Below, piece by piece: positions 1 through 7,900 of a stretch of 54,278 nt of DNA. This DNA comes from Polaromonas glacialis (GTDB lineage Bacteria; Pseudomonadota; Gammaproteobacteria; Burkholderiales; Burkholderiaceae_C), in contig NZ_KL448324.1 of NCBI RefSeq assembly GCF_000709345.1, positions 98,709 through 152,986 of the forward strand. The letters run 5' to 3'. A program made the position numbers and the translations under genes. Below the pieces are notes generated by a model. That model saw only the letters and a list, made by a program, of their open reading frames with translations. It made no database searches and was not told the DNA's origin. Numbering within the stretch: position 1 is the stretch's first letter; each line of letters starts with the position of its first letter.

Positions 1-652
1 CGCCCAATACCTGGTCTGCAATGTAGGGTTGGCCGCGCAGACGCCCAACCAGTACGGGCACCAGGTCCTTGCGCGACGCACTCTTGCCCCGCTTCTCCCC
101 GGTCGGCGGCTTACCGCCATGGTGGCGCGCGGGCCGTGTCTTGACGGAGTTTTCGGGGGACTTGAGATTTCGGCTGCCTTTCTGGGACTCCCTAAAGTAC
201 GTCTCGTCGGCCTCAAAGATGCCTGCTACATCCTTGGGCTGGTGCTCAACGACAGATTCAAGGAACCGGTGTCGCCATCGGAAAGCGGTACTTGCCGCCA
301 CGCCCAGTTCCTTGGCAGTTTGCCGGATGGTCAAACCCTTTTGCAGACACTCACCGTGTTGAAAAAACTGTTTCTTCGAGTGAAGGTGGGATAACGGTGT
401 GTTTGTCGCGGCGTTGAAGGTTCTCGAGCAGTCCTTGCAGCGGTAGCGCTGGACGCCCCGTCCTTGTCCGTTTTTGGTGTGCTTGAAGCTGTTGCAATGT
501 GGGCAACCGGCTCCTGCCATCGCCGCATCAATGGAACTCAGCGCTTGGGTGTGCTGGTGCAAGAGGTCTGCTGCCGCCCGCAGATTCGCAAGCTGCTCGG
601 CGCTGAGTTGGGGCAATTGGGCAAGCAGATTTTTGAACTGAGAAGTGCGCAT
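1..652 (-). CDS. IS1595-family (ISXO2-like) transposase, 3' end outside window
   Basis: The minus strand is open from an ATG at 652 to the window edge, about 217 codons. The N-terminal part has a zinc ribbon (Cys50, Cys53, Cys72, Cys75), followed by a helix-turn-helix-like stretch around residues 105-130 and the motif FEADETYF (Asp149), which matches the first catalytic Asp of the IS1595 DDE domain. The protein would cut and join the ends of its own element. The other catalytic residues lie beyond the window. Its upstream side abuts the tail of a dioxygenase gene, so the element appears to have inserted there. Family assignment rests on the zinc ribbon plus the DET motif. Confidence 0.85.
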   Translation of the reverse strand, partial: MRTSQFKNLLAQLPQLSAEQLANLRAAADLLHQHTQALSSIDAAMAGAGCPHCNSFKHTKNGQGRGVQRYRCKDCSRTFNAATNTPLSHLHSKKQFFQHGECLQKGLTIRQTAKELGVAASTAFRWRHRFLESVVEHQPKDVAGIFEADETYFRESQKGSRNLKSPENSVKTRPARHHGGKPPTGEKRGKSASRKDLVPVLVGRLRGQPYIADQVLG

Positions 653-711
653 GCGAAATTCTCCTCTGAAAATCCCGAAAACTCAACAAAACCCATACTA
701 TTTGCGAACAG
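1..711 (-). mobile_element. IS1595-like insertion sequence, right part
   Basis: The element holds the transposase above plus about 58 bp of upstream DNA. Its outer end is judged to lie near 705-711, where coding similarity to a TauD dioxygenase resumes. A terminal repeat could not be confirmed because the other end is outside the window. Confidence 0.6.
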
Positions 712-715
712 CGCC

Positions 716-874
716 CAGCATGTCCAGTTCATGTACCGGCATCGCTGGACTGTCGGTGACATGGTGCTGTGGGACAACCGCAGCGTGATTCATAACGCCA
801 TCCTGGACTACAAGCCGCACCAGCGCCGCATGCAGCGCGCGTCGGTGTTTGACCGCAACGCCGTACACGCTTGA
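716..874 (+). pseudogene. TauD/TfdA-family dioxygenase, C-terminal fragment
   Basis: About 52 codons resemble the C-terminus of 2-oxoglutarate/Fe(II) dioxygenases of the TauD/TfdA type. They include WDNRSVIHNA, holding the distal iron-binding His, and a following Arg-rich stretch (RRMQRAS) that carries the 2-oxoglutarate-binding Arg in the family. The N-terminal two thirds, with the HxD motif, are absent. The reading frame runs backward into the IS1595 element, so insertion or deletion by the IS removed it. Only the tail remains, so no activity is expected. It lies 49 bp upstream of the class II aldolase gene and may once have headed that operon. Confidence 0.75.
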
Positions 875-923
875 TCTGCTTGTGCAGCCTGAAGATTTTG
901 AATTGAAGAAAGAGATAACGACG

Positions 924-1691
924 ATGAAAGATGACATCAATACCGAAATGCTGGCCCGCTACGCCCCCATGCCCGGCCGGTATGCGCTGCTGCCCGACCT
1001 GAACCCGCAGCAGCAACTGGCGCTGCTGTGCCGCGTGCTGCACCGCGAAGGCTACAACGACCACATTGCCGGCCACATCACAGTCAAGCAGGAGGATGGC
1101 ACCTATCTGGCCAACCCCTGGGAGCTCACTTGGGGCGAGCTGACCGCTTCCGACATTTTGCGTCTTGACGCGCAAGGCAAGGTCATCGAAGGCCAATGGA
1201 ACATCACGCCCGCCATCAACCTGCACATCGATGTGCACACCGCCCGGCACGATGTCAACGTGGTGATCCACAACCATTCCCAGTGGGGTTCGGTGTGGTC
1301 GGCGGTGGGGCGCGTTCCACCCATTTACGACCAGACCTCGGCCCTGGTCGATACCGACCCGGTGGTTTATGACGAGTACCGCGGCACGGTGGAAGACGGC
1401 GAAGCCGGACGCGCCGCAGCGGACGCGCTTGGCCCACACAAGTGGGCGTTGCTGGCCAACCACGGCGTGCTGCTGGTCGCCAAGAATGTCCGCCAGGCCC
1501 ACCTGCGGGCCATCACGCTGGAGTGGCGCAGCCGCATGGCGTGGCGCGTCGAGGTGCTCGGCGGCGGCGTCCCGCTGCCGGCCGCCGTCGCCACCGCCAC
1601 CGGACAGCGCCCCGATGCGAACGGCTTTCCCTTCCTGTGGGAAGCCATGGCCCGTGACGAAATCCGCCGCGACCCGACCGTGCTGGAGTGA
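924..1691 (+). CDS. Class II aldolase/adducin family protein
   Basis: This 255-residue protein matches the class II aldolase/adducin fold. It has NDHIAGHIT at residues 45-53, the zinc-site segment HNHSQ (His116, His118) and a later LANHGVLL. Family members are zinc enzymes that perform retro-aldol cleavage or decarboxylation, or act on hydroxyacids such as fuculose phosphate. The substrate here cannot be told. The ATG at 924 was chosen over an in-frame start at 849 because the family similarity begins there. The stop overlaps the GTG at 1688 of the next frame, suggesting co-transcription with the 2-hydroxyacid dehydrogenase. It follows the truncated TauD gene. Confidence 0.85.
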   Translation: MKDDINTEMLARYAPMPGRYALLPDLNPQQQLALLCRVLHREGYNDHIAGHITVKQEDGTYLANPWELTWGELTASDILRLDAQGKVIEGQWNITPAINLHIDVHTARHDVNVVIHNHSQWGSVWSAVGRVPPIYDQTSALVDTDPVVYDEYRGTVEDGEAGRAAADALGPHKWALLANHGVLLVAKNVRQAHLRAITLEWRSRMAWRVEVLGGGVPLPAAVATATGQRPDANGFPFLWEAMARDEIRRDPTVLE

Positions 1692-1702
1692 ATGAGGTGA
1701 CG

Positions 1703-2635
1703 ATGAAACCTGCCGTATTGCTGGTTGCGCGCCTGCCTGACTCCCTGGTCGGGCGGCTGCGTGAGCGTTTCGACTGCCATGTGCTGGCCGAGCTGGACGA
1801 CGCCGGTCTGGCGGCACTGGCGCCCCGGCTGCGCGGCATGGTGGCTACGGGCGAGTCGGTGGTGGCGCGCGAACTGATTGCCTGTTTGCCCGCGCTGGAA
1901 GTCATTTCGGTGCTGGGAGTCGGCTACGACGGCATCGACATGGCGGCGGCGCGTGAACGCAAGGTGGTGGTGGCCCACACCCCCGGCCTGTCAACCGACG
2001 ACATCGCGGATTTCGCCATGGCGCTGCTGCTGGCAGCAGCGCGCCAGGTGGTCAACGCCGACCGGTTTGTCCGCAGTGGCGGCTGGACCACCGGGCGCTT
2101 TCCCATGACGCGGCGCGTGTCCGGTGCCCGTCTGGGCATCGTTGGCCTGGGCCGCATTGGCCGGGCGGTGGCCACGCGTGCACAGGCCTTTGGCATGGAC
2201 ATTGCCTACACCGGGCGCACGCCCAAGGCCGATATGGCCTATCGCTGGTGCATTGACGCGCGCACTTTGGCGGCCAGTGTCGACTTTCTGGTGGTGTGCG
2301 CCAGCGGCGGTGCTGACACGCGCGCCCTGATCGACGCCGACGTGCTTGCCGCGCTGGGCCCGACGGGTGTTCTGGTCAATATTGCACGCGGTTCCATCGT
2401 TGACGAAGATGCCCTGGTGGAGGCCTTGCGTGAACGCATCATTCTGGCGGCGGGGCTGGACGTGTTCTGCCATGAGCCCCACATTGCGCAGGGCCTGCTG
2501 GCGCTCGAAAACGTGGTGCTGACGCCGCACATGGCCAGCACCACGGGTGCCACCGTGCAAGCCATGCTGGACCTGACCTTCGACAACCTGGCTGCGCATT
2601 TCGACGGACTGCCTGTGCCGACACCCGTGGCGTAA
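1703..2635 (+). CDS. D-2-hydroxyacid dehydrogenase (GHPR-like)
   Basis: The 310-residue protein has the full D-isomer 2-hydroxyacid dehydrogenase layout. The nucleotide motif is GLGRIG at 148-153, and the catalytic triad is Arg229 (NIARGS), Glu258 (CHEP) and His276 (TPHMAS). After the second beta strand the sequence is GRTPK rather than an acidic residue, which in this family suggests NADPH rather than NADH (inference). It would interconvert a 2-ketoacid such as glyoxylate or hydroxypyruvate with its hydroxyacid. The ATG at 1703 has GAGG at 1694-1697; a GTG at 1688 is an in-frame alternative that overlaps the aldolase stop. The two genes probably form one operon. Confidence 0.9.
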   Translation: MKPAVLLVARLPDSLVGRLRERFDCHVLAELDDAGLAALAPRLRGMVATGESVVARELIACLPALEVISVLGVGYDGIDMAAARERKVVVAHTPGLSTDDIADFAMALLLAAARQVVNADRFVRSGGWTTGRFPMTRRVSGARLGIVGLGRIGRAVATRAQAFGMDIAYTGRTPKADMAYRWCIDARTLAASVDFLVVCASGGADTRALIDADVLAALGPTGVLVNIARGSIVDEDALVEALRERIILAAGLDVFCHEPHIAQGLLALENVVLTPHMASTTGATVQAMLDLTFDNLAAHFDGLPVPTPVA

Positions 2636-2767
2636 GCAGTTATTCGCATGGCATGGCGGGGGCGAGAGAGGCCACTATTTTAGTATTTCAAGTCGCTAGC
2701 CCTTATGGGGTAAGCGCCAGAAGCTATTGATTTGATAGTTGCTGGGACCCGATGGACGGTGTTGGAA

Positions 2768-3538
2768 TCAAAAGTTCGGCGCCTCGACGCCGCCGTCCAC
2801 GCCCAGCACCTTGCCGGTGATCCAGGCGGACGCCGGCGAGACCAGGAACAGCGCTGCATGGGCGATGTCTTCGGGCTGGCCCATGCGGCCCATGGGCGTG
2901 GTCTTGCGCATGTTTTCCAGGCGGTCGGGCGTCAGCACCCTAGCCAGCGCGTCGGTCATGATGGTGCCGGGCTCGATGGCGTTGATGCGCACCTGCGGCG
3001 CAAAGTCCTGTGCCAGATTGCGCGTCATCTGGTTGAGCGCAGCCTTGGCCGCGCCATAAGCGCTGAAGTGCTTTTGCGCATAGCGCGCCGCCACCGACGA
3101 GATGTTGACCACCGCGCCGCCGCCGGCGTCCTTCATCGCCTGCGCGGTTTTCTGGATCAAGAGATAGGCGGGCGTGACGTTCCAGGCCAGCACGGCGCTG
3201 AACTCGTCGCCGCCCATCTTCATCGGGCTGTTCGGACCGGCGCCGCCGGCGTTGTTGATCAGGATGGTCACTTTGCCCAATTCGGCCACGGTGCGCGCCA
3301 CCAGCGTGTCGAGGTTGGCTTCGTCGCTGACATCGCCCGCCACCGTGATGGCGCGACGGCCCAGTGCGCGGATTTCGGCCGCCACGGCGTCCAGGTCGGC
3401 CTGCGTGCGGGCGGCCAGTGCCACATCGGCGCCAGCCTGGGCCAGTGCAAGGGCGCAGGCGCGGCCTATGCCCTTGCCGGCGCCGGTCACGATGGCCACC
3501 TGGCCGGTCAGGGAGAAAAGAGGCGAAAGAGAGTTCAT
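2768..3538 (-). CDS. SDR oxidoreductase, 7alpha-hydroxysteroid dehydrogenase-like
   Basis: This is a 256-residue classical short-chain dehydrogenase/reductase. It has TGAGKGIG at 18-25, NNAG at 95-98, a catalytic Ser near 148, Tyr161 and Lys165, and a C-terminal VDGG. Segments such as NNAGGAGP, PGTIMTDAL and the PEDIAHAALFL region resemble E. coli HdhA (7alpha-hydroxysteroid dehydrogenase), so an alicyclic alcohol or ketone is a reasonable substrate (inference). It starts 49 bp after the stop of the aldehyde dehydrogenase and should be co-transcribed with it from the operator-bearing region near 5100. No strong ribosome site is visible before its ATG. Confidence 0.88.
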   Translation of the reverse strand: MNSLSPLFSLTGQVAIVTGAGKGIGRACALALAQAGADVALAARTQADLDAVAAEIRALGRRAITVAGDVSDEANLDTLVARTVAELGKVTILINNAGGAGPNSPMKMGGDEFSAVLAWNVTPAYLLIQKTAQAMKDAGGGAVVNISSVAARYAQKHFSAYGAAKAALNQMTRNLAQDFAPQVRINAIEPGTIMTDALARVLTPDRLENMRKTTPMGRMGQPEDIAHAALFLVSPASAWITGKVLGVDGGVEAPNF

Positions 3539-3587
3539 GTTCGGGTTCTGGAAAGATTGAAAGAAGGCCGGGGTGGATTGAAGCGAT

Positions 3588-5021
3588 TCAGGGCGTGACC
3601 ACGCCGCGAATCATCTGCACGAAGTTCTCGTTGTACGGTGGCAGCATGCCCCACTCGCGGCGCGGGTCGTGGCCGCCTGCGCTGTAGACGCTGCGCGCAT
3701 GGCTGAACTCCAGAAAGCCTTCGTGGCCGTGGTAATGGCCCATGCCCGAAGCGCCCACGCCACCAAACGGTGCGTCGTGCAGCGCCGGGTGCATGGTCAC
3801 GTCGTTGATCGACACACCGCCCGACAGCGTGTGGTCCAGCACCCATTGCTGCTCGGCGGCATCGTTGCCGAAGTAGTAAAGCGCCAGCGGGCGCTCGCCG
3901 GCATTGATCTCGGCGACGGCATCGCTGAGCGCGCTGTAGCTGCGCAGCACCACGGCCGGGCCGAAGATCTCGTGCCGGGCAATCTCGCTGTCGGCCGGCG
4001 GGTTGACGACGATGCGCAGCGGCATGCGGCGCTCGGCCACGGCGTCGCCGCACGGCCAGTCGCCGGCCATTACCACGCGCGCGCCGCGTGCGCCGGCATC
4101 GGCCACATAGGACTCGACGCGGGCGAAATGCCGCTCGTTGACCACTGGCGTCACGTCGGGGTTGCCGGCAATCGTCGGGAACTGGCTGCTGTAAAACGCT
4201 TTCAGCCCGTCAATCAGCGCCTCAAGCTGCGACGCATACACCCACACCGTGTCGGGCGAGACGCAGAGCTGGCCCGAGTTCGCGCCCTTGCCGACGGCAA
4301 TGCGCTCGGCGGCATTGGCAATGTCGGCGCTCTGGCCAATCAGCACCGGCGACTTGCCGCCCAGCTCCAGCGTGACCGGTACCAGGTTCTCGGCGGCGGC
4401 CTTCATGATGAGCTTGCCGACGCTGGTCGAGCCGGTGAATACCAGGTGGTTCCAGGGCTGGCGCGAGAACTCGGCGGCCACGTCGGGGCCGCCAGTGACG
4501 ACCGCCAGCTCTTCGGGGTCGAAGAACTCGGCCACCGCGCGCGCCAGCGCCTCGGCGGTGCGCGGGGCGATTTCCGACGGCTTGAGGATGGCCCGGTTGC
4601 CCGCCGCAAAGGCGCAGGCCAGCGGCGAGAGCAGGGTAAAGACCGGCGCGTTCCAGGTGCCGATGATGCCGACCACGCCCTTGGGCTGAAAGCGTACCCA
4701 GGCGGTGGCGCCAAAGTTGTCGAACGGCGCCACGCTGGGGCGCGGCTGGTCGGGCAGCCACTCGGTCAGATGGTCGCGGGCGTGCTTGAGCGAGCCCAGC
4801 GAGCCGGCCACGTCGTTCATCATCGAAAACACCGCCGCGCGGCCGCCAAAGTCCACGCCCATGGCGTCGCACAGCGCGTCGTTGTGCTTGACCAGCATGT
4901 CAATCACGCGCTGCAGGCGGGCCTGGCGCGTGGCGGCGCTGACGGGGCCTTCGGCGCGAAAGGCCGCCTGTTGCGCCGCAAGCAGTGCGGGCAGGGACGG
5001 GGTGGCAATGGAATCGGACAT
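3588..5021 (-). CDS. NAD(P)-dependent aldehyde dehydrogenase, coniferyl-aldehyde type
   Basis: The 477-residue protein belongs to the aldehyde dehydrogenase superfamily. Asn124 lies in GTWNAP, the general base Glu219 in TLELGGKSP, and the nucleophile Cys253 in GANSGQLC. The order of motifs and the C-terminal GHEGFLEFSH resemble coniferyl aldehyde dehydrogenases and related enzymes for aromatic or long-chain aldehydes. It would oxidise an aldehyde to the acid. The ATG at 5021 has AGGAG just upstream; an earlier in-frame start at 5171 would overlap the divergent permease and has no family similarity. It is the first gene of a minus operon with the SDR, transcribed divergently from the MFS gene at 5141. 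Confidence 0.9.
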   Translation of the reverse strand: MSDSIATPSLPALLAAQQAAFRAEGPVSAATRQARLQRVIDMLVKHNDALCDAMGVDFGGRAAVFSMMNDVAGSLGSLKHARDHLTEWLPDQPRPSVAPFDNFGATAWVRFQPKGVVGIIGTWNAPVFTLLSPLACAFAAGNRAILKPSEIAPRTAEALARAVAEFFDPEELAVVTGGPDVAAEFSRQPWNHLVFTGSTSVGKLIMKAAAENLVPVTLELGGKSPVLIGQSADIANAAERIAVGKGANSGQLCVSPDTVWVYASQLEALIDGLKAFYSSQFPTIAGNPDVTPVVNERHFARVESYVADAGARGARVVMAGDWPCGDAVAERRMPLRIVVNPPADSEIARHEIFGPAVVLRSYSALSDAVAEINAGERPLALYYFGNDAAEQQWVLDHTLSGGVSINDVTMHPALHDAPFGGVGASGMGHYHGHEGFLEFSHARSVYSAGGHDPRREWGMLPPYNENFVQMIRGVVTP

Positions 5022-5088
5022 GCAGTCTCCTGAAGGGTTGGGGCCTTGCTGGCAAGGAATGCATGCTAGCGGTGATGGTTTTCCCTTG

Positions 5089-5108
5089 CTTAGTCTGAAA
5101 AGACGATG
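5089..5108. promoter_or_regulatory. Operator A of the shared palindrome (divergent promoter)
   Basis: The right half AGACGATG is perfect and the left half matches 6 of 8 positions of the palindrome, with a 4-base spacer. It lies between the divergent aldehyde dehydrogenase and MFS genes, 33 bp before the MFS start. Four other copies occur in this cluster. Confidence 0.7.
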
Positions 5109-5140
5109 GCGTGGCAGGGCTTGCGCGGTGAACATGCGCC

Positions 5141-6481
5141 ATGAATTTAAACGATCCTCCGCGCGTGACATGGCGCACCCACTTGAGCCTGGCGCTGTTG
5201 GCGCTGGTCTATGTTTTTTCCTACATTGACCGCCAGGTCATCGCCATCCTGATCGAGCCCATCAAGCACGAATTTGGCGCCAGCGACTCGCAAATCGGGC
5301 TGCTGACAGGCCTGGCCTTTGGCCTGCTGTATGCCGCGCTGGGCGTGCCGGTGGGCAAGCTCGCTGACCGCTACAACCGCCGCGCCATCGTGGCAGTGGC
5401 GTGCGGGCTGTGGAGCCTGGCCACCATGGCCTGCGGCTTTGCCGGCCATTTCTGGCAGCTGCTGCTGGCGCGCATGTCGGTGGCGGTGGGCGAGGCGGGC
5501 GGCATGGCGCCGTCGATCTCGCTGGTGTCCGATCTGTACCCGCCCAAGCAGCGCTCGCTGATGATCAGCCTGTTCATGATGGGCCCGCACTTTGGCGTGC
5601 TGATTGGCCTGGCGCTGGGCGGCTGGATTGCGCAGCACTACGGCTGGCGCGCCACTTTCATCTGGTTTGGCGCGCCGGGCATGCTGCTGGCGGCGCTGGT
5701 CTATTGGCTGGTGCGCGAGCCGCGCCGGGGCGGCTTCGAGACGGTGGCGGCTGCCGTGCAGGCGCCGGCACAGGCGGCCGAATCGCTCTGGGCGCAGGTG
5801 CGCCGCTTGCTGGCCATCACCGCGTTTCGCCGCCTGGCGCTGGCCTGCGGCATGGCCGGTGTGGCCGGCTACGGCTACGGTGTGTGGACGCCGAGCTTTC
5901 TGGTGCGCACGCACGGCTTGAGCATTGCCCAGGCCGGCTTGCTGTTTGGCGTGGCCAGCGGCGTGGGCGCGGTGGCTGGCGCCTTGAGCAGCGGCTGGCT
6001 GTGTGACCGGCTGGTCAGGCGCGATGTGCGCTGGCAACTGGGCCTGCCGCTGCTGGGCGTGGTGGTGTCGATTCCCTGCGCCATTGCCTTTTTCGTCTGG
6101 CCAACCACGGGTGTCTGGATGCTGGGCAGCCTGGCGGTGCCGCACGCCATGGCGTTTGCCATGTTGTTTGGCTTTTTCGCCAGCTGGTGGCCTTCGCTGT
6201 CGTACAGCGCCACCAGCCACATGGTGGGCGCGAACGAGCGCAGCGTGGCGGCGGCCCTGCTCAATTTTTTCGTCACGCTGTTTGGCGTTGGCGCGGGCCC
6301 GCTGGTCACCGGCATAGTCAGCGATCTGCTGACGCCGGTGTTTGGCGTTCAGGCCCTGCGCTGGTCACTGGTGTGCGTGATGCTGTTGATGATTCCCACC
6401 GCCTGGCTGCTGGCGGCGGCGCTGAACCCCTACCGCGCGCGGCTGACGCAGATGGCGTCGCCCGTCCTGCGCGCAGCTTGA
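5141..6481 (+). CDS. MFS permease, spinster-like
   Basis: The 446-residue protein has about 12 hydrophobic segments. The start of helix 1 carries FSYIDRQVIAILIEPIK, and the loop after helix 2 has GKLADRYNRR, the conserved MFS loop motif. The sequence GEAGGMAPSISLVSDLYPP is typical of spinster-like MFS carriers common in proteobacterial aromatic and alicyclic catabolic clusters. It should sit in the inner membrane and import the substrate of the cluster or export a product; direction cannot be told. It is followed after 24 bp by an SDR gene and is expressed divergently from the aldehyde dehydrogenase across operator A. It is more distant from the paralogues at 12 and 15 kb than those are from each other. 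Confidence 0.88.
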   Translation: MNLNDPPRVTWRTHLSLALLALVYVFSYIDRQVIAILIEPIKHEFGASDSQIGLLTGLAFGLLYAALGVPVGKLADRYNRRAIVAVACGLWSLATMACGFAGHFWQLLLARMSVAVGEAGGMAPSISLVSDLYPPKQRSLMISLFMMGPHFGVLIGLALGGWIAQHYGWRATFIWFGAPGMLLAALVYWLVREPRRGGFETVAAAVQAPAQAAESLWAQVRRLLAITAFRRLALACGMAGVAGYGYGVWTPSFLVRTHGLSIAQAGLLFGVASGVGAVAGALSSGWLCDRLVRRDVRWQLGLPLLGVVVSIPCAIAFFVWPTTGVWMLGSLAVPHAMAFAMLFGFFASWWPSLSYSATSHMVGANERSVAAALLNFFVTLFGVGAGPLVTGIVSDLLTPVFGVQALRWSLVCVMLLMIPTAWLLAAALNPYRARLTQMASPVLRAA

Positions 6482-6505
6482 AAACTGTTTGAAAAGGATG
6501 ATCCA

Positions 6506-7345
6506 TTGACTATCTCGCTTGCCCCCGTTATTTTTATCACCGGCGCCAGCCGCGGCATTGGCGCGGCTACGGCCGAGGCCTTTGGCCGCGCCGGCTGGCG
6601 CGTGGCGATTGCCGCCCGCACCCACGCCGACAGCCAGCCGCTGGCGCACCAGCTGCGCCGCCCGGACGGCCAGCTGCTGGCCGGCAGCCTGGCCACCACC
6701 GCCGCCGCCGTGCAGGCCAGCGGCGCCGAGGTGTTTGCCCACGCCATGGACCTGATGGACACGGCCTCGATGGATGCGGCGCTGGACGCGGTGCTGGCGC
6801 ATTTCGGCCGCATCGACCTGCTGATCAACAACGCCGTCTACCAGGACCGCGAGATCAACGCCATGCTGCTCGACCTGGACGACGCAGCCCTTGAGCGCAC
6901 GCTGGTTGGCAATGTGGTGGCGCCGTTTCACCTGGCGCGCCGTCTGCTGCCCACGCTGCTGGCGCAGGGCGGCGGGCAGATTATCAATGTGTGCTCGGGC
7001 GCTGGCGAGAAGGATCCGCCGGTGGCCGCCAACCAGGGCGGCTGGGGCTTTGCCTATGGCGCGTCAAAAGCCGGCCTGGCGCGGCTGGCCGGCTGCATCA
7101 ACCGCGAGCACTGTGACCAGGGCGTGCGCGCTTTCAGCGTCAATCCCGGCCTGGTCACCACCGAGGCCGTTTCCGCCACGCTGGGCGACGACGGCGTGCT
7201 GGCGCAGCGCTACGGCGCCGTGGCACCCGGCGCCATTGCCGCCAGCCTGCTGTGGCTGGCCACCAACCCCGGCGCCGCCGCGCTGGCCCGAAAACCGACA
7301 CTCATCGAGTTGCAGGCGCTGGTGCGCGAACATCAGCTGGCATGA
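6506..7345 (+). CDS. SDR oxidoreductase with TTG start
   Basis: This is a 279-residue short-chain dehydrogenase. It has TGASRGIG at 12-19, NNAV at 108-111, Ser164, Tyr184 and Lys188. It uses a TTG start at 6506 with AAGGATG at 6494-6500 as ribosome site. An insertion between the cofactor strand and the catalytic region (residues about 48-72) makes it longer than standard 250-residue enzymes. It lies 24 bp after the MFS gene and its stop overlaps the next ATG (ATGA), so MFS, SDR and the small HTH gene form one transcript. Substrate unknown; a hydroxy or keto intermediate of the cluster is likely. Confidence 0.85.
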   Translation: MTISLAPVIFITGASRGIGAATAEAFGRAGWRVAIAARTHADSQPLAHQLRRPDGQLLAGSLATTAAAVQASGAEVFAHAMDLMDTASMDAALDAVLAHFGRIDLLINNAVYQDREINAMLLDLDDAALERTLVGNVVAPFHLARRLLPTLLAQGGGQIINVCSGAGEKDPPVAANQGGWGFAYGASKAGLARLAGCINREHCDQGVRAFSVNPGLVTTEAVSATLGDDGVLAQRYGAVAPGAIAASLLWLATNPGAAALARKPTLIELQALVREHQLA

Positions 7346-7626
7346 CGCCGCACTGCCCGCTGCTGCTGGCGCTGCCACCCTTGAGTAGTGCCCAATGGCG
7401 CTGCCTGCGGGTGCTCAGCGAGGTGGCCGACATTGCCCATGCCGCGCGCAAGCTGCACTGGTCGCAAGCGGTGCTGATGGTTGCGCTGGCCGAGTTGCAC
7501 GAGCGCATGGGCGCGCAGCACATCGCGCTGGCCGATGCGCGGGTGCAGTTTTCGCCAGCGCTGAAAAACCTGATTTTCCAGCAGACTCCTGGCAGGCAGT
7601 TTGCTGCTGGGCGGCTGGCCAGATAA
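7342..7626 (+). CDS. Small protein with LysR-like helix-turn-helix only
   Basis: This 94-residue protein begins in an ATGA overlap with the SDR gene. Residues about 15-75 read like the N-terminal winged helix of LysR-type regulators: LRVLSEVADIAHAARKL, then a W-S-Q turn in place of L-S-Q, an ALAEL-ERMGA helix and a wing ending in SPAL. No effector domain follows. It could be a truncated regulator relic or a deliberate short DNA-binding protein. Translational coupling to the SDR argues that it is still expressed. It is the only candidate regulator inside the catabolic cluster. The similarity is weak, so the assignment is tentative. Confidence 0.5.
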   Translation: MTPHCPLLLALPPLSSAQWRCLRVLSEVADIAHAARKLHWSQAVLMVALAELHERMGAQHIALADARVQFSPALKNLIFQQTPGRQFAAGRLAR

Positions 7627-7818
7627 TCATTCTGGGCATCAATAAATTTATAAGAAAAAGCCTGTTTGCGCAGGTTGAATAAGCGCTGTCAGCTATCAAT
7701 AAAGTAGTAAAAACAGGAGTGATTTATCACGTAGAGACGGGCAACCGGGTTTTTTGCGAGTCTGCCTACTCCTGTGAACCAGGCCCTGCGGTTTGCGCTG
7801 GATCAGTCAATGCGCGCC

Positions 7819-7838
7819 CATCGTCCAAACAGGGTATG
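7819..7838. promoter_or_regulatory. Operator E of the shared palindrome (Rieske gene)
   Basis: CATCGTCC, spacer AAAC, then AGGGTATG. The left half is identical to operators B and C; the right half matches 5 of 8. It lies 63 bp before the start of the Rieske oxygenase, in an otherwise empty 270-bp leader. Confidence 0.5.
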
Positions 7839-7900
7839 CGAGCAGGCCGGCACAAACCCATGATTGGTGTTTACCCATCACTGCTTTGCCTGGAGACTTT

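Noticed and set aside
729..1817. 362-codon minus-strand frame opposite the class II aldolase
   Set aside because: It is the antisense shadow of a GC-rich real gene; its sequence is His/Arg/Gly/Ala-rich with no domain.
3669..5033. 454-codon plus-strand frame opposite the aldehyde dehydrogenase
   Set aside because: The opposite strand holds a complete aldehyde dehydrogenase with all catalytic residues; the plus frame has no recognisable motif.
5147..6220. 357-codon minus-strand frame opposite the MFS gene
   Set aside because: Composition is Gln/Ala/His-rich and typical of an antisense frame over a membrane-protein gene.
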